A DNA stretch of 64,000 bases from Allolobophora icterica (GCA_963556255.1 OY744607.1:49026846-49090845), one strand, 5' to 3'. Counted from the first letter of the stretch, positions 1 to 11,159 are shown. Numbers and translations are program-made. Notes: a model not told the origin generated them from the sequence alone.

Positions 1-60
1 TAATATACACAAACAGAAATGTCAAGAAGTCACAAAAGAATTGAACACTTTGTTACACTC

Positions 61-130
61 CTCTCATTGGCCACTTCCAACTAATGAATATTCATGACCA
101 ATGACATCACTGTTTATAAATGGCGACATT
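61..130 (+). promoter_or_regulatory. Promoter-like cluster (CCAAT boxes and TATA)
   Basis: Within 60 bp there are CCAAT motifs in both orientations (CATTGGCC, GACCAATGAC), a palindromic ATGAATATTCAT and a TATA box (TTTATAAATGG, 110-120). No gene or LTR could be attached to it downstream; 131-1330 holds nothing I recognise. Confidence 0.25.
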
Positions 131-1175
131 CCTACAGACCTTCGTTTCACACTTAATTCAACGTAATTCAAATATACTGTAAACGGCTGCTCTTTTAAAC
201 TAACGGCTTAAAACAGGCTTAAACTAATTTACTTAGCTGGAGAACAAGCTGAAACGAACGAGCTTAACAGGTTCAAACGGGTCAATCAACTTAACCAACT
301 TTACCTTGCTTTATCAACACTAAGAATACACATGAATTGAAAGTTTTCATTAAAGAGGGCAAACTTCAAGGAAAAATTAAAAACAATGAAAAAGTTCTCA
401 TGCAAAACATTGTTTACAATGAGATTTTCAAACATTTTTAAACTATGAAGATCATAATAAATTATTTTCAAATTGTTTTGAAACCGCCTTAGGACGGGCA
501 AACATGTAGTAACTAATAATAGTAGATGAATAAACGGTTAACTGACGAAACCAGTGCGTAATCTGATGACAGACTTTTGACAGTTAAGTTTGTTACATGT
601 GACAAGAGTTAAGTTAGTTAGATCCTGTTTCTCTGATATATTATATGATTTCGACCAGGATTCTTCTACAATGGATCATGATTTTTGATTCCGATTTCAC
701 TCAAAGCGACCATCAACTGATGTCTTGGGCATTATGATAATGGTGCTATAGAAGTCACTGGATAGAAATTGATTGAAGAATACATCACCTATTTAATTAA
801 TCAGCTAAGTGTGTCACTAATTGGTTGACTGGCAAACTGGTTAACCGACCGAGTAGTTATCTGAAAAAAATTGTCAGCCGGCTAATCAAAAATTGGTTGT
901 CTTGCAAATTTGCTGTCTGGCTAATTAGTAGTCTAATCAATGGGTTACTTAGTTGGTGAGTTGCTGGCTGACAGGATAGGGTGAGTTGCATGGTTTACCC
1001 AACTGTGAGGTACTTCAAAATGCGCTAGATAAATGTCCTGCTGATACATGCATACAACTGAATGCAGAAGGGTAACTTCAAATTCTGGACACCACGTATT
1101 ACTCAAATGGTCTCTGTAAGGGCCTGTTTGCAGCCTAGCCTGAGTTTGCCCCTTATTTCTCAGATTCAGGCTGAA

Positions 1176-1330
1176 GTAAGTAAGTAAGTAAGTATATTCT
1201 TTATTACACCATTAGCAAACGCACAATGGGACAGTAGCTAGAAGCATTGAATATAAAACACAGAAGCAATAAATCGAAATAAAAATTATAAAATAAGTAA
1301 ATAAGTAAGCAATTGTTTTCTTTTCATTTA
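1176..1330 (-). mobile_element. LINE or SINE 3' end with (AGTA)n tail
   Basis: A short AGTA repeat at 1176-1194 is followed by TATTCTTTATTACACC, reading on the minus strand as an AATAAA-type 3' end plus tetranucleotide tail. A comparable plus-strand end (TAATAAAGG then ACTT repeats) lies at 1985-2058. These look like 5'-truncated retroposon tails. Confidence 0.35.
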
Positions 1331-1339
1331 TACAATAAC

Positions 1340-1740
1340 CTGGTAATGTAACCCTTCCCTGTCAAGTGAAGGACTTGCTCCGTTGCTCAAGGTCCCTATA
1401 CACTGTAACCATCCATCTCAGAGGTGGCTCGAACCTGTACTCAGGGGCGTCTACACCATAGAAACCTTGGAGCAAATGCTCCATCCAAGAAATAGGGGGG
1501 GAAAGATTTGTCAGTGTGTGTGCCACCATTTTAAGGGGGAAGGAACGGGAAGGGGGAAGAAGATGGGGAAAGGGACGTTGCTCCAATGACTTAGGGGGGA
1601 TAGACGCCCCTGCCTGTACTCTCCACAATGTTCGATCGCGGTTTCATTGTGTTAGGTCGGGAGTGCCACTGACGAGTCTCTCTTGAAGTGGCGCTATATA
1701 AATTTGCAATTACCAGTACCATTACAAACCGAGTGCTCTA
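1340..1740 (-). mobile_element. tRNA-derived SINE fragment split by a MITE
   Basis: GTGAAGGACTTGCTC and AAGGTCCCTATACACTGTAA belong to a SINE family seen repeatedly here (9935, 20700, 42700 in the same orientation; 29570, 33340 inverted). A MITE interrupts it at 1442-1612; downstream text (AGTGGCGCTATATAAATTT) fits the SINE's other end. Confidence 0.5.
1442..1612. mobile_element. 171-bp MITE, hAT type
   Basis: Terminal inverted repeats CAGGGGCGTCTA and TAGACGCCCCTG, with exact 8-bp target duplications CCTGTACT at 1434-1441 and 1613-1620. Size, ends and duplication length fit a nonautonomous hAT element. Confidence 0.8.
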
Positions 1741-3191
1741 ACCATTCGGCTACCGTGTCCAACTGCACCTCTGCCACTGAGCACCTGAAACCCTTCTTTC
1801 CACATTTCCTGCACACTTTTCTTCCTTTTCACCCCACTCTCCCCCTACTTCCTCTCTCTCATTTTCCTTCATTCTCTGCCCCATCCCACTCCCTCGTATA
1901 CCCCATTACCCCACACTCTACAGTTTTGACAGTTTCTAATAGTCTTGCTTACCTAATGTTACAATTTAGTTTCTTCCACCTCTCTGTATAACCTGTTTGT
2001 AAGCCACAGTACGTTTGCAGGTGGTCTAATAAAGGACATACTTACTTACTTACTTACTTCTATCTCCCTAGGTCCTCTCTCCCCCTTTCCTTCACTCCCT
2101 TCCTCCATCCCACTCCGTTCTACCTCTATTCCTCTGTGCCATTGTCCTCGGGCAAACAGGCAGAACGCACTGTTGACATTCACAGTGCAAATCCAATCCG
2201 ATACACCTTTGTCTTAGCTACTCACCTGTACAGGTGAGATGATAGATCAATTACACCTAACCTATTATTATCCAGGTGGGCCTGCTGCCTACCTATAACT
2301 AGATAGTCTGGCAAAGACTGGTTGGCTTTAATCCAATCAATAACTATAGATACCTTGCTGGTTCACTGCGTAGTAAGTGTGTACCGAGGTTGTGACATGA
2401 ATAGTTATATATTTAACACTGAAATCAGCATTGGCAGTTATACCACTACTTGAAGCAAGGTGTTAAAATATCTAGCTGCTATTTAGGGACTCCAAGAACA
2501 TTGAATTATTGAACAATACAAATTAGTGTAGACCAGTGACACTCTTGAAAAGTACAATGGGGCCTCATTAGAATAATTAATCAGAAATTCATGTTGGCAG
2601 TGGAAGGACAGGCTGGTAGTTGGTAGTCAGATGAGGCAGTTGGCAGTCAGAGGACATAGTTGGCAGTCAGTGGACATCATTAGCAGTCAGAGGACGTCAT
2701 TGGCAGGCAGAGGACATAGTTGACAGTCAAAGGACATCGTTGGCAATCAATGGACATCATTGGCAGTCAAAGGATGTAATTGGCAGATGAAGGACATCGT
2801 TGGCAGTCAGAGGACATATCTGGCAATCAAAGGACATAGTCGGTAATCAAAGGACACAGCTGGAAGTCAGAGGACATAGCTGGAAGTCAGAGGATATCAT
2901 TGGCAGTCAGAGGATAAAACTGACAGAGGACATCACTGACAGTCAGAGGACATCATTGGCAGTCAGAGGACATCATTGTGGGGCATGGTGGTTCAGTGGT
3001 AAGTTCGGCGCCTTGTGACCGGAGGGTTGCAGGTTCGAATCCCACTCTAGCCGCTGCGTACGGACCTTGGGCAAGTCCTTCATTCACAATTGCTCGTGGA
3101 GCTTCGGCGTGAAAATTCCGGCACAGTATCAAATGCTGTAGTCGGGAGCGCCTCTGAGTAGTAGTTGACTTCGAGAGGCGCTATAGAAATA

Positions 3192-3945
3192 TCTATATTA
3201 ATAAAGCGAGATTTCTGTGTGTGTCTGTGTGTGTGTGTCTGTTTGACCGGGCTTAACTTCTACAATTTTGCACCTTTTCACTCGAAACCTTCACTGCTGT
3301 GTCGGTCTCGGCATGGGACACCCAGTGGAGGGGTTCGCGCGCCCCGTTTTCACCGCTACCATGGTGAAAAACGGCCAAAACATCGCCCCAAGCGATAGGA
3401 AAATTACCGTCCCTGCAGTGACATAAGGATTACTGCATTGGATGCATGCACGTGTAACAAACATCGAAGAGAAATTTATTGTTGGTAAGTCAATTTGGGG
3501 GTGGTGGTGGGGGTGGTGGTGGGGGGGGGTGGTGGGGGGTGGGGGTGGTGGGCGGGGGTGGTTGGGGGTGGTGGGTGGGGTGGGGGGGGGGTGGGGAGGC
3601 CGTGGGTGGGGGAGGTGGGGGGGGTGGGTGGTGGGAGGTCGTGGGTGTGGGAGGCGGGTGGGGGTGGTGGGTGGGGGAGGGGGTGGGGTGGTGGGTGGGG
3701 GAGGGGGTGGGGGTGGTGGGGTGGATGGTCGTGGGTGGGGGGGCGGGTGGGGGTGTGGTGGGTGGGGGTGGTGGGTGGGGGGAGGGGGTGGTGGGTGGGG
3801 GTGGTGGGTGGGGGGAGGGGGTGGTGGGTGGGGGTGGTGGTGGGGGGGTGGATGGTGGTGGGTGGTGGTGGGGGTGGTGGTGGGGGTGGTGGGTGTGCAG
3901 GGATTGAAACTTATAACCCCGGGCAACGCCGGGTAATCCAGCTAG
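3192..3945 (+). mobile_element. Nonautonomous Helitron
   Basis: Begins TCTATATTAATAAAGC and ends CTAG. A hairpin (CCCGG-GCAACG-CCGGG) lies 12 nt before the end, and the element sits between A (3191) and T (3946) with no target duplication. These are the standard Helitron marks. It has no Rep/helicase coding. The interior is swollen by a G-rich tract (3495-3896). Confidence 0.8.
3495..3896 (+). repeat. 400-bp G-rich GGGTGG tract (G-quadruplex prone)
   Basis: Almost pure G and T on the plus strand, in GGGGGTGGTGGGT-like units. Long ORFs on both strands here (up to 211 aa of Gly/Trp/Val or Pro/His) follow from the composition and are not genes. Confidence 0.9.
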
Positions 3946-4442
3946 TCCAGAATAAATAAATAAATCATTGTCAGTCAGAACACATAATTGGCAGTCAGAG
4001 GAAATCATTGACAATCATACGACATCGTTCGATGATGCATTACTGTACTCAAGACCATAAAATATTGAAATACAGTAGTCAAGTGTTGTAAGAATAAGAC
4101 TACATCAGTGTTTTCAGCGATGCTGATTCCAGTGTAGAATCTAGCTCTACTAGGGTCTACACTGGAATCAAGTGTCTAATGCACAAGTCGTTTATTTTAT
4201 GATTTTGAACCAGAGGAGAATACTAGAGGTAGGCCTACATTACAATAAATATCCTGTTCATGTTTTAGCCTCATCTACGTGCCTGGGTCATGACACCAAA
4301 CATCTACATACCATCTGAAGAATTTTTTAGTGGTTGCTGTTTGGTTGATAGGGAATGCGAAACAAAAGAAACGCGCGAGAAAGCATTTAGGATTGGAACA
4401 GAGAGATAAAGGATGTATACAAAAACTCGAGCAAGTACAGGT

Positions 4443-5334
4443 CAGTTATCACCTCACCTTGTGCTGTCAACTCCTGGAGCTCTAGCGATCGCCATGACAC
4501 ACATTCTCCATTGCTTCCTATTCGAAGTCAGGTCCCTTAGTGCTTCCAGATTCATGCCAGTTACATCGTGAATCTCATCCATCCATTTCTTCCTTGGTCG
4601 ACCCCGTCTTTTTTCCCCTCACCACAAGCCAACATCATTTCCTTTTCTAGCCCATCAGATCGCATAACATGACCAAAGAATCCAAGCTTCAACCTTGTCG
4701 CTTTTTGTTTTAACGACTCTTCATTCTCGACACCAATCTCCACTCGTATTGATTCGTTCGTCCTTTTCTCTGTCCTTGATATTCTCAACATCTTTCTCCA
4801 TATCCACATTTCACATGCGTTGACCTTTTTCTCCATGTTCTTTGTCATTGTCCACGACTCACACCCATGCAGAACCGTTGGAAAGACTAGGGCTCTCACG
4901 AGCCTTTTTTTATCTATGCTCACATGCTTGTCCTTCCATATCTTTTCCAGTCCAATCATTGCAGCTTTCCCAATCGCAATCCTTCGTTTTATTTCTGTAT
5001 CACATTTTCCTTCTTTTTCAACCAATGATCCCAGGAAAGTGAAGCTTTCTACCACCTCTATTTCTTCTCCGTCAATCTCAAAAGTATCCCATTCTGCTGT
5101 TGTCATGACTTTTGTCTTCTTTATGTTGAAGTATAAGCCAGCTTTTTCACTTTCTCTCCTTACCCTTCTTATTAATTCTATCAGCTCATCTTTTCTTTTT
5201 GCCATTAGTGTTGTATCATCCGCATATCTAAGATTGTTCAATTTCCTTCCCGCAATTTTTACTCCCTCTTTTGCCCCTTCCATTTCCGCCATTCTCATTA
5301 AAGGGTCAAATAAACCGACTGTTATATGGGTCAA
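4443..5334 (-). pseudogene. Non-LTR retrotransposon reverse transcriptase, 5'-truncated and frameshifted
   Basis: Minus-strand ORF 5334-4561 has RYADDTTLMAKRKDELIELI (RT catalytic YADD), FTFLGSLV, LHGCESWTM and GFFGHVMRSDGL, the C-terminal half of a LINE RT. A frameshift near 4600 breaks the GRPRKKWMDEI-type tail, which continues to about 4443. The 5' part, with endonuclease, is missing. A related tail lies at 44509-44817. Confidence 0.85.
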
Positions 5335-5393
5335 ATAAACCGACTGTCAAACTGAAAACAACCTAAACCCTTCAACGGCGCAACGCACTGTGG

Positions 5394-5640
5394 TTACAAT
5401 ACAATACAATACAATACACTACAACTTAGATTTATAACGCGCCTTAATAAAACACAGTCTTACTCAAAGGACGCGTTACAATGCAGTGGTTAATTATAGT
5501 ACTTAGAGAATAAATGAGTTCTGAGTTTAGTTTTGAAAGTGTTTATTGAAGCTGATTCTGGCGGACATTTCCTTTCAGCTGGACCAGCCACTTCAAACAT
5601 CCTGTCTCCAAATTGAAGATTTGATCTTCTGACTATGGGG
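5394..5640 (-). mobile_element. Retroposon 3' end with (AATAC)n tail
   Basis: An AATAC repeat (5394-5417) precedes ACAACTTAGATTTATAACGCGCC, read on the minus strand as a retroposon 3' end. The same kind of tail occurs at 14093-14163 and 58337-58362. 5640-6810 holds no recognisable gene. Confidence 0.4.
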
Positions 5641-6814
5641 TCAGGGTTAGCCTATAAAGTACATCGCAGGTGCTCATTATTGGTTCTTTTGTGAAGGTTA
5701 CACTATAAACACCGTTATATATAAACATGTTTACAAATTCAGTGCAGTGAATCATCGCCCAGTTCGCCGAGACTGAAAATCTGGTTCAACGAATCATATC
5801 AGCTGGGCCGCGCTCAGCGAGGCAGACACTACCTGGGAAAAGTAAACGACGCCGATGATCAAGTCTCCTAGGCAAAATCATAATCAATCCGATAGACAGA
5901 ATTTTCTCGTGTTATACTCACAACAGCAACTGGCTTCGTTCTTTCCTTGTCATGTCCGTTCATTTTCCCGTTTTGCACTCTAGTCTCTCTGCGCCTTTAC
6001 GAAAACCAAAGCTATACGACAAAAACTCTAAAAATAAGCGTTGTTTTATTGTTAACCTGGGTCAGTGCATCGTCTTTTATACGCTGCCACGCTGTCACGT
6101 GACAGTTGTTTAGCGGTGTGTCATGAAATGATGGTCGGCATAAAATCTTCCTAGTGCGCGCCAAAGATATTAACAGATTATAAACACCTATTAACATAAT
6201 TGATGCGCGCATCAAAACTTTCGATCATCCTTAATTTAAAACTTGTCCTGTAGCACTTAATCTGAAGTAAATTAGTAATAATAATACTAATCAGACGAAC
6301 TGTAGTGAACTCATCGGAATACAGACGATATTACATACATCGAGCGTCTTGGCCAAGTTGGCCTACTTTGGCTCATTTTTAGGCGCTTGAAAACAATTTT
6401 TGCCAAGCATGGTTTTACGTTGTCACATTCGGAGTCACTGCATTTTCTTTGTGGACGAGTGGCGCTATAAATTTTTTTTAAATTTCCGATTACAGTTCAC
6501 AGTTGCAGTTACTCAATCTATACGGTTCCAAAAGAGTCGAAATGATTATTCAAAACCAGGCAGTCATGAACAGATCAAAAAATAATACCGATTATTCTAC
6601 GAGCAACGGACAAGCAGAAAAAATATTGCATTTTGCCGTCGCTTCGCGTGAAAAGGTTATATATTTCCTGCTTCTAAGAAAAGACCACACCTTCTTTGCG
6701 GTTGCTCTAAGTTGCGCCATCTTGCGAATAAAACGGAACTTTCCGCTGGAGTTTCTGGTATTCGGACCGGACATCCATTAACACTAATTCTTGCCAAATG
6801 AGATTAAAATTATT

Positions 6815-6875
6815 CAAAAGGTAAACGCCTTGGCAAACTTGCACAGCGTAAGTTTGCCAAGGCGTTTACCTTTTG
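6815..6875. repeat. Perfect 26-bp hairpin, 9-nt loop
   Basis: CAAAAGGTAAACGCCTTGGC continuing to AACTT at 6815-6840 is exactly reverse-complemented at 6850-6875, with loop GCACAGCGT. Could be a small-RNA hairpin or a relic of a palindromic MITE; no other copy was noticed in this window. Confidence 0.85.
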
Positions 6876-6932
6876 TGATGCCAGATCCCAGAAATCAAGG
6901 TTTCCATCCATCCATCCATCCATCCAACCATC

Positions 6933-7584
6933 CACTGGCGTAGGCTAAACTTGTCCAAAATATTGGGGGATGGGGTCTCGACCAGAGGTGCAAAAAACCA
7001 AGTTTTTTCAAGATGAAAAGTTATTTATTTTTTCTTGTCGTTTTTGGGTTTTTATGGTTTTTGTTGTTTTGGCTGTTTTTAACATTTTCGGATTTCGGAT
7101 CATAAAAATCATGAAAAATAGCATGAACAAGAGCTGCAACTCAGTTTAATTCAGCTGCGATTTCCGAAAATAAGAAATCAGTAAATCAATGTTATTATAG
7201 GCCTAATAACTTCTACAAAAATAAGAAATTTATGTTTTAAATCCCCAAAAAACAAATTTTGTGGTTTTCTTTTTCTTTTTTTGGCTTTAAACCTAAATCC
7301 GAAACAACTTTTTTCACCTCTGGTCTGGACAGCTAGGTTTCCGGTGTTACGTTAAAAATGCGTTTTGTTTACATGTAAATTTTTCATATTGAAGATACTG
7401 AAGATAAAAATAAATCTTTGTTTTCATTATGAATTTCTTATAGTACTTCAGTTCTGTGTCTCTGTTTTTCTGTTTCTGAAGAAATTTGTCTATATTGCAA
7501 CATAATATTTTAACATTTGAAGAAATTCTCCTCTCGATTATTGGGGGCATGTGCTTCGGCTGCCCCCCAGAGTCTAACCGTATG
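6933..7584 (-). mobile_element. CATAGGCG hAT-family copy 1 (reverse orientation)
   Basis: Starts CACTGGCGTAGGCTAAACTT and ends AGTCTAACCGTATG (degraded). It shares its interior with 8695-9397 and 45634-46306 (CCCCAATAATTGAGGAG-type start, T-rich middle). It sits in a CATC microsatellite (6902-6932 and 7585-7622), so its target duplication is only approximate. No transposase. Confidence 0.7.
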
Positions 7585-7622
7585 CATCCATCCATCCATC
7601 CATCCATCCATCCATCCATCCA

Positions 7623-8190
7623 TAGTTACTAAATGCCTTTGTCTGATAGAGCAGAGGTTTTCAAAATTTTTGGCCCGCCGACCCCTATTTTTTCTAGGCA
7701 TAGCTCGCGGTCCCAAGTATTTAAGAAGTAAAATTTATCACTTAATATTTAATCAGAATAACAGGCAGACTATTTCCACAATACAAGCTTGTTTATGACG
7801 CTGAGGCCTATAGTAGGCTAATATAAACCAATAACATTAACTTCCTGCAATAATTACGGAACACAGTCATTTTCAAAGAAATCAATATTATTGGTTTCGC
7901 CAAAATCCAGTTATGTCAGTGGGAGGGTGTGCTTGCTTTGCCTTGCACAAACTGTAAATTCTTGGTGCTATTTTGGATAAGCACTGTTTTCTTACATTTC
8001 AAAAAGTTATTCATACCCTACTATAAACAGCAAAAGTATATAGTTAGGATATTAGAGCGAATGTGAACGAAATTAGGATATGCTTTGTCGTTCATTTAAA
8101 GACTTAACCCGGCCAAGACACAGTCTATCAGGAGCGGAACGACCCAGCAGCTCTCTAAAATAGGTAGGCCCCTATGTCTTCTCTTGCCTT
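7623..8190. other. No gene seen
   Basis: 7646-7720 (CAGAGGTTTTCAAA ... CTCGCGGTCCC) resembles the end of a hAT-type element. The rest shows no coding or repeat signal I can name. Confidence 0.3.
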
Positions 8191-9560
8191 GCAATTCCCA
8201 CACCTTTCTTCCTCCACCTGGGTCCGGGACTTGGAAGTCATCCTGGACCAGAAACTTACATTCACGCGGCACATAAATCTTTCCCGCAGCTGCTATTAGG
8301 GCCTATACCAGCTCCGGCAGTTCAAGGTGATTTCCCAAGCATTTATTGTTTCTCGGTTGGACTACTACAGACTAGAGTCCCATATCTGACGGACTCACGA
8401 CCTGCCGGATTGAGCTCCTGAATAGAATCCTGCGTTGTAGGCCGCACCCCCAAGTTTGGCAGAGTGTGTGGTATGATGGTATCTGAGGGATGTCCCCACT
8501 GACTCCTCTACCCAAAGAGCATCGCTTACCGAATCTGCCTTGGTCCGGCGGTGCATTGAGGGCTTGGCCCACCCACACCTGCGGGAGCTGTGCTGTCCCA
8601 TTTCATGTTCGCGGCGTCGTTACTCTCCGCCCAGCTGCGTAAACCGAACTTATTGTTCCCCGCACACGGACAGCCGTACCTTCTCTGTGGCTGCCATAGG
8701 CGTAGACTCTGGGGGAGGGGGGAGGTGCAGCCGGGGCACGTGCCCCCAATAATTGAGGAGCCGGGGCAATGCCCCCAAAAATCGAGAGAAGAATTTCTTC
8801 AAATATTAAAATATTATGTTTCAATATAGACAAATTTCTTCAGAAAAACAGAGACTCAGAACTGAAATACTATCAGAAATTCATTATGAAAACAAAGATC
8901 TTTTCTTGTCTTCAATATCTTCAATATGAAACAAATTTACATGTAAACAAAACGCCCAATTTCATACGCATTAACGCAACAAAATCAGCGGCTGCTGACT
9001 GTCCAGACCAGAGGTGAAAAGTTTTCTCGGTTTTTGGTTTTAAACAAAAACAAAAGAAAAAGAAAACCACAAAATTTGTTTTTTGGGGATTTAAAACATA
9101 AATAAATTTCTTATTTTTGTAGAAGTTATTTTAATAACATTGATTTAATGATTTTTAATATTTGGAAATCGCAACTGAATTAAATTGAGTTGGAGCTTTT
9201 GCTCATGCCATTTTTCTTGGTTTTTATGATCCGAAATCCGAAAATCTTAAAAACAACCAAAACAACAAAAACCACAAAGACAAAAACAAAAACAAAAAAA
9301 AACAAGAAACAACTTTTCATCTTGAAAAAACTTGTTTTTCTGCACCTCTGGTCCAGACCCCATGCCCCCCAACATTTTGAACAAGTTTACGCCAGTGGTG
9401 GCTGCCCCCATGACCTTGAATGGGCTTCCTACCAAGCTACGCCAAATACCGACTGATCATTTCCTTGTTTCTTGCTGTCCTCAAAACTGTGTTATTCCAT
9501 CGTGGTTGGGCTGGGAGTGCTACTGAGTATGCAAGCTTAAGGGAGCGCTATATAAAAGCA
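8190..9560 (+). pseudogene. Decayed LINE (RT C terminus) split by a hAT element
   Basis: Plus-strand remnants include LEVILDQKLTFTRHINLSRS, ISQAFIVSRLDYYR and RTFSVAAP...NGLPTKLR, the end of a CR1/Jockey-like LINE protein. Stop codons and frameshifts are present. The hAT copy at 8695-9397 interrupts the FSVAAP motif, and its target duplication GTGGCTGC encodes part of that motif. Confidence 0.65.
8695..9397 (+). mobile_element. CATAGGCG hAT-family copy 2
   Basis: Ends CATAGGCGTAGACTCTGG and AAGTTTACGCCAGTG, with exact 8-bp target duplications GTGGCTGC at 8687-8694 and 9398-9405. Nonautonomous; 703 bp. Confidence 0.85.
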
Positions 9561-9647
9561 GTCTTGTTGTCAAGACCTTAAACCTCGAGACCAAGACCAA
9601 GACTTTGAACCTCGAGACCAAGACCAAGACCAAGACCGTCACTGTAC

Positions 9648-9714
9648 AGCTGAGCGCAAAGCACCAGCTTATTCACGAGCGCTGCGACGTATCCGAGGGG
9701 TTGTCCAGAGATCG
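9648..9714 (+). repeat. Dispersed motif (GCACCAGCTTATTCACGAGC), one of five copies
   Basis: The ~40-bp text AGCTAAGCGCAGGGCACCAG followed by CTTATTCACGAGCGCTG recurs, with changes, at 15276-15312, 15788-15850, 16641-16680 and, inverted, 24438-24480. It is probably the conserved part of an otherwise decayed SINE. Confidence 0.6.
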
Positions 9715-10030
9715 ATGTTCGTTGGTGGTCCGAGCCCAGTTGCCAGAGAGACCAGAGAGAGGCAGAGCAGCTGTTACGGCTCCAGGGTTTCGTTGAGGAC
9801 GAGATAGCTTGGAAGGCAGAGGATCAGATGGATTTGGATCATGTATTTTATTGAAAACACGTTACCTCGGAATAATGAACCCAAGGTTCAGAGTGGGGGG
9901 GGGAGTTCTCCCATTCCAGGTGAGGGTTAGACGCCACTGAGCGAAGGATTTGCTCGAGGTCCCTACACAGAAACCGTCTCGGAGGCGTCTTGAACCTGTA
10001 TTTCTTTACTTTACAAGGCAAGCGATCTAA

Positions 10031-10906
10031 GGGGCCATTCATATATTACGTACCCAAAAATCCTGGAAAATTGTACCCTCCGCTCCCTGTTCGCACACGT
10101 ACTTTTTTTCAAACCCCTCTACCTGCGTACGTACGGTTGACGCACCCCATCCACCTTAAGACCAGCTGCAGAATGTGTCAGTACCACAGGTCCAAGCAGC
10201 GACTGTCTGCACTTTATGCCAGGCTGAAGGATGAGTAATCCAGGGCATATTTTAACTGTATAACTAATGGGACAAATGTCCCAGTAGTCCCAGGCAATGT
10301 ATGTTTAAAGTATAACTAGTGGGACAAAATGTTGCAAGAGTTTTAAGATTTGCCCCAGTAGTAAAATAAGAATCAGTAAAACGCATTGTCAGGAAATTCA
10401 CAAAAAAGGTCATAAACTTTTCCGGGAGATGAATTCCTAGTTATGAGTTCTAAAAAAAGGTCATCAAGTTTTTTGGAGAGGAATTCCTAAAGAAAAGGTC
10501 ATCAATTTTTGAATTCCCCAATAAAGGTCATAACAGTTTTTCAGAGACGAGTTCCAAAGAAGGTCATTAGACCCATGGCTGATTTTGTCCCAGTAGTCTA
10601 AATTATTTAAAATATGCAGTGGAGTAATCCATGGACTCACTGCTGAGTTGTGTGATAGTTTAATAAGTGTTCAGAGGTAAGCTGGCATACAAGTAACACC
10701 TCTCCCACAGTCCTACTTCCTCTGGTAGTACCGGATAGCTGGAAAGACTGAACTCTAGCTCACCCTTGAAGGCCAATCAATTTGAAGGCTCCCGTTTCCT
10801 ATGTATACGTACATTATCAGTAGACCCCGCCCCCCCCCCCCCCCATACGCAAGCATATGCATTTACTCCCCTCCTCTGCATGCGTACGTAATATATGGAT
10901 GGCCCC
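10031..10906. mobile_element. Harbinger/PIF-type nonautonomous DNA transposon
   Basis: Ends GGGGCCATTCATATATTACG and CGTAATATATGGATGGCCCC are inverted repeats; the 3-bp duplication TAA (10028-10030, 10907-10909) fits PIF/Harbinger. It contains a second element (10243-10621) and no transposase. Confidence 0.75.
10243..10621. mobile_element. Nested MITE-like element with inverted ends
   Basis: Ends GCATATTTTAA and TTTAAAATATGC, with further inverted GGGACAAA/TTTTGTCCC near the ends. The 10-bp repeat GAGTAATCCA flanks it (10233-10242, 10622-10631). Internal AAAGGTCATCAAGTTTTT and GAATTCCTAA units recur and resemble 51895-51960. Confidence 0.55.
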
Positions 10907-11159
10907 TAACCAATTGGCTAAATGACAATGAATTCCAGAGCTCTGGTAGAGAAACTCAGAGCCCATACAGTCTGAGGCATAGATCCAAATCCTGTGAATT
11001 GAGCATAAACAGTATCATTGAAATATGTAATGTAGTTTGCATGTAATTTAGTCTTACAGAGCCATAAAGTTCGTCTAGTACGTCTGCTTTTCAAAGAATC
11101 TTAACGGAAATGTAAAAACTCAGACAGACGTAACACAAAAACAACTTTAAAATGAAATT

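Larger units (their letters stand above)
2979..3963 (+). mobile_element. tRNA-derived SINE containing a Helitron
   Basis: Pol III box A (TGGTTCAGTGG) and box B (GGTTCGAATCC, 3032-3042) mark a tRNA-like head; the end is GCGCTATAGAAATA ... TCCAG plus an AATAAATAAATAAAT tail. Target duplication ATCATTG at 2972-2978 and 3964-3970. A Helitron at 3192-3945 separates the body from the tail. Not a functional tRNA gene. Confidence 0.8.
2585..4015 (+). repeat. Minisatellite, about 20-bp unit (TTGGCAGTCAGAGGACATCA)
   Basis: About twenty degenerate copies run from 2585 to 2978 and resume at 3964-4015. The gap is exactly the SINE plus Helitron insertion. ORFs across the array are repeat artefacts. Confidence 0.85.
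9933..10930 (-). mobile_element. tRNA-derived SINE split by a Harbinger-type element
   Basis: GCGAAGGATTTGCTCGAGG ... TTTACAAGGCAAGCGATCTAA before the insertion, and TAACCAATTGGCTAA after it, join to the SINE head seen inverted at 33340 and 34660 (TTGGTTAGAG...CTTGTAA). Confidence 0.65.

Noticed and set aside
2585..2978. CRISPR-like array
   Set aside because: The units are contiguous and degenerate without unique spacers; this is a eukaryotic minisatellite.
3291..4014. Several long ORFs (up to 211 aa) on both strands
   Set aside because: They follow from the GGGTGG tract: Gly/Trp/Val on one strand and Pro/His on the other, open in several frames at once.
4820..5338. 172-aa plus-strand ORF
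   Set aside because: Antisense shadow of the LINE RT on the minus strand.
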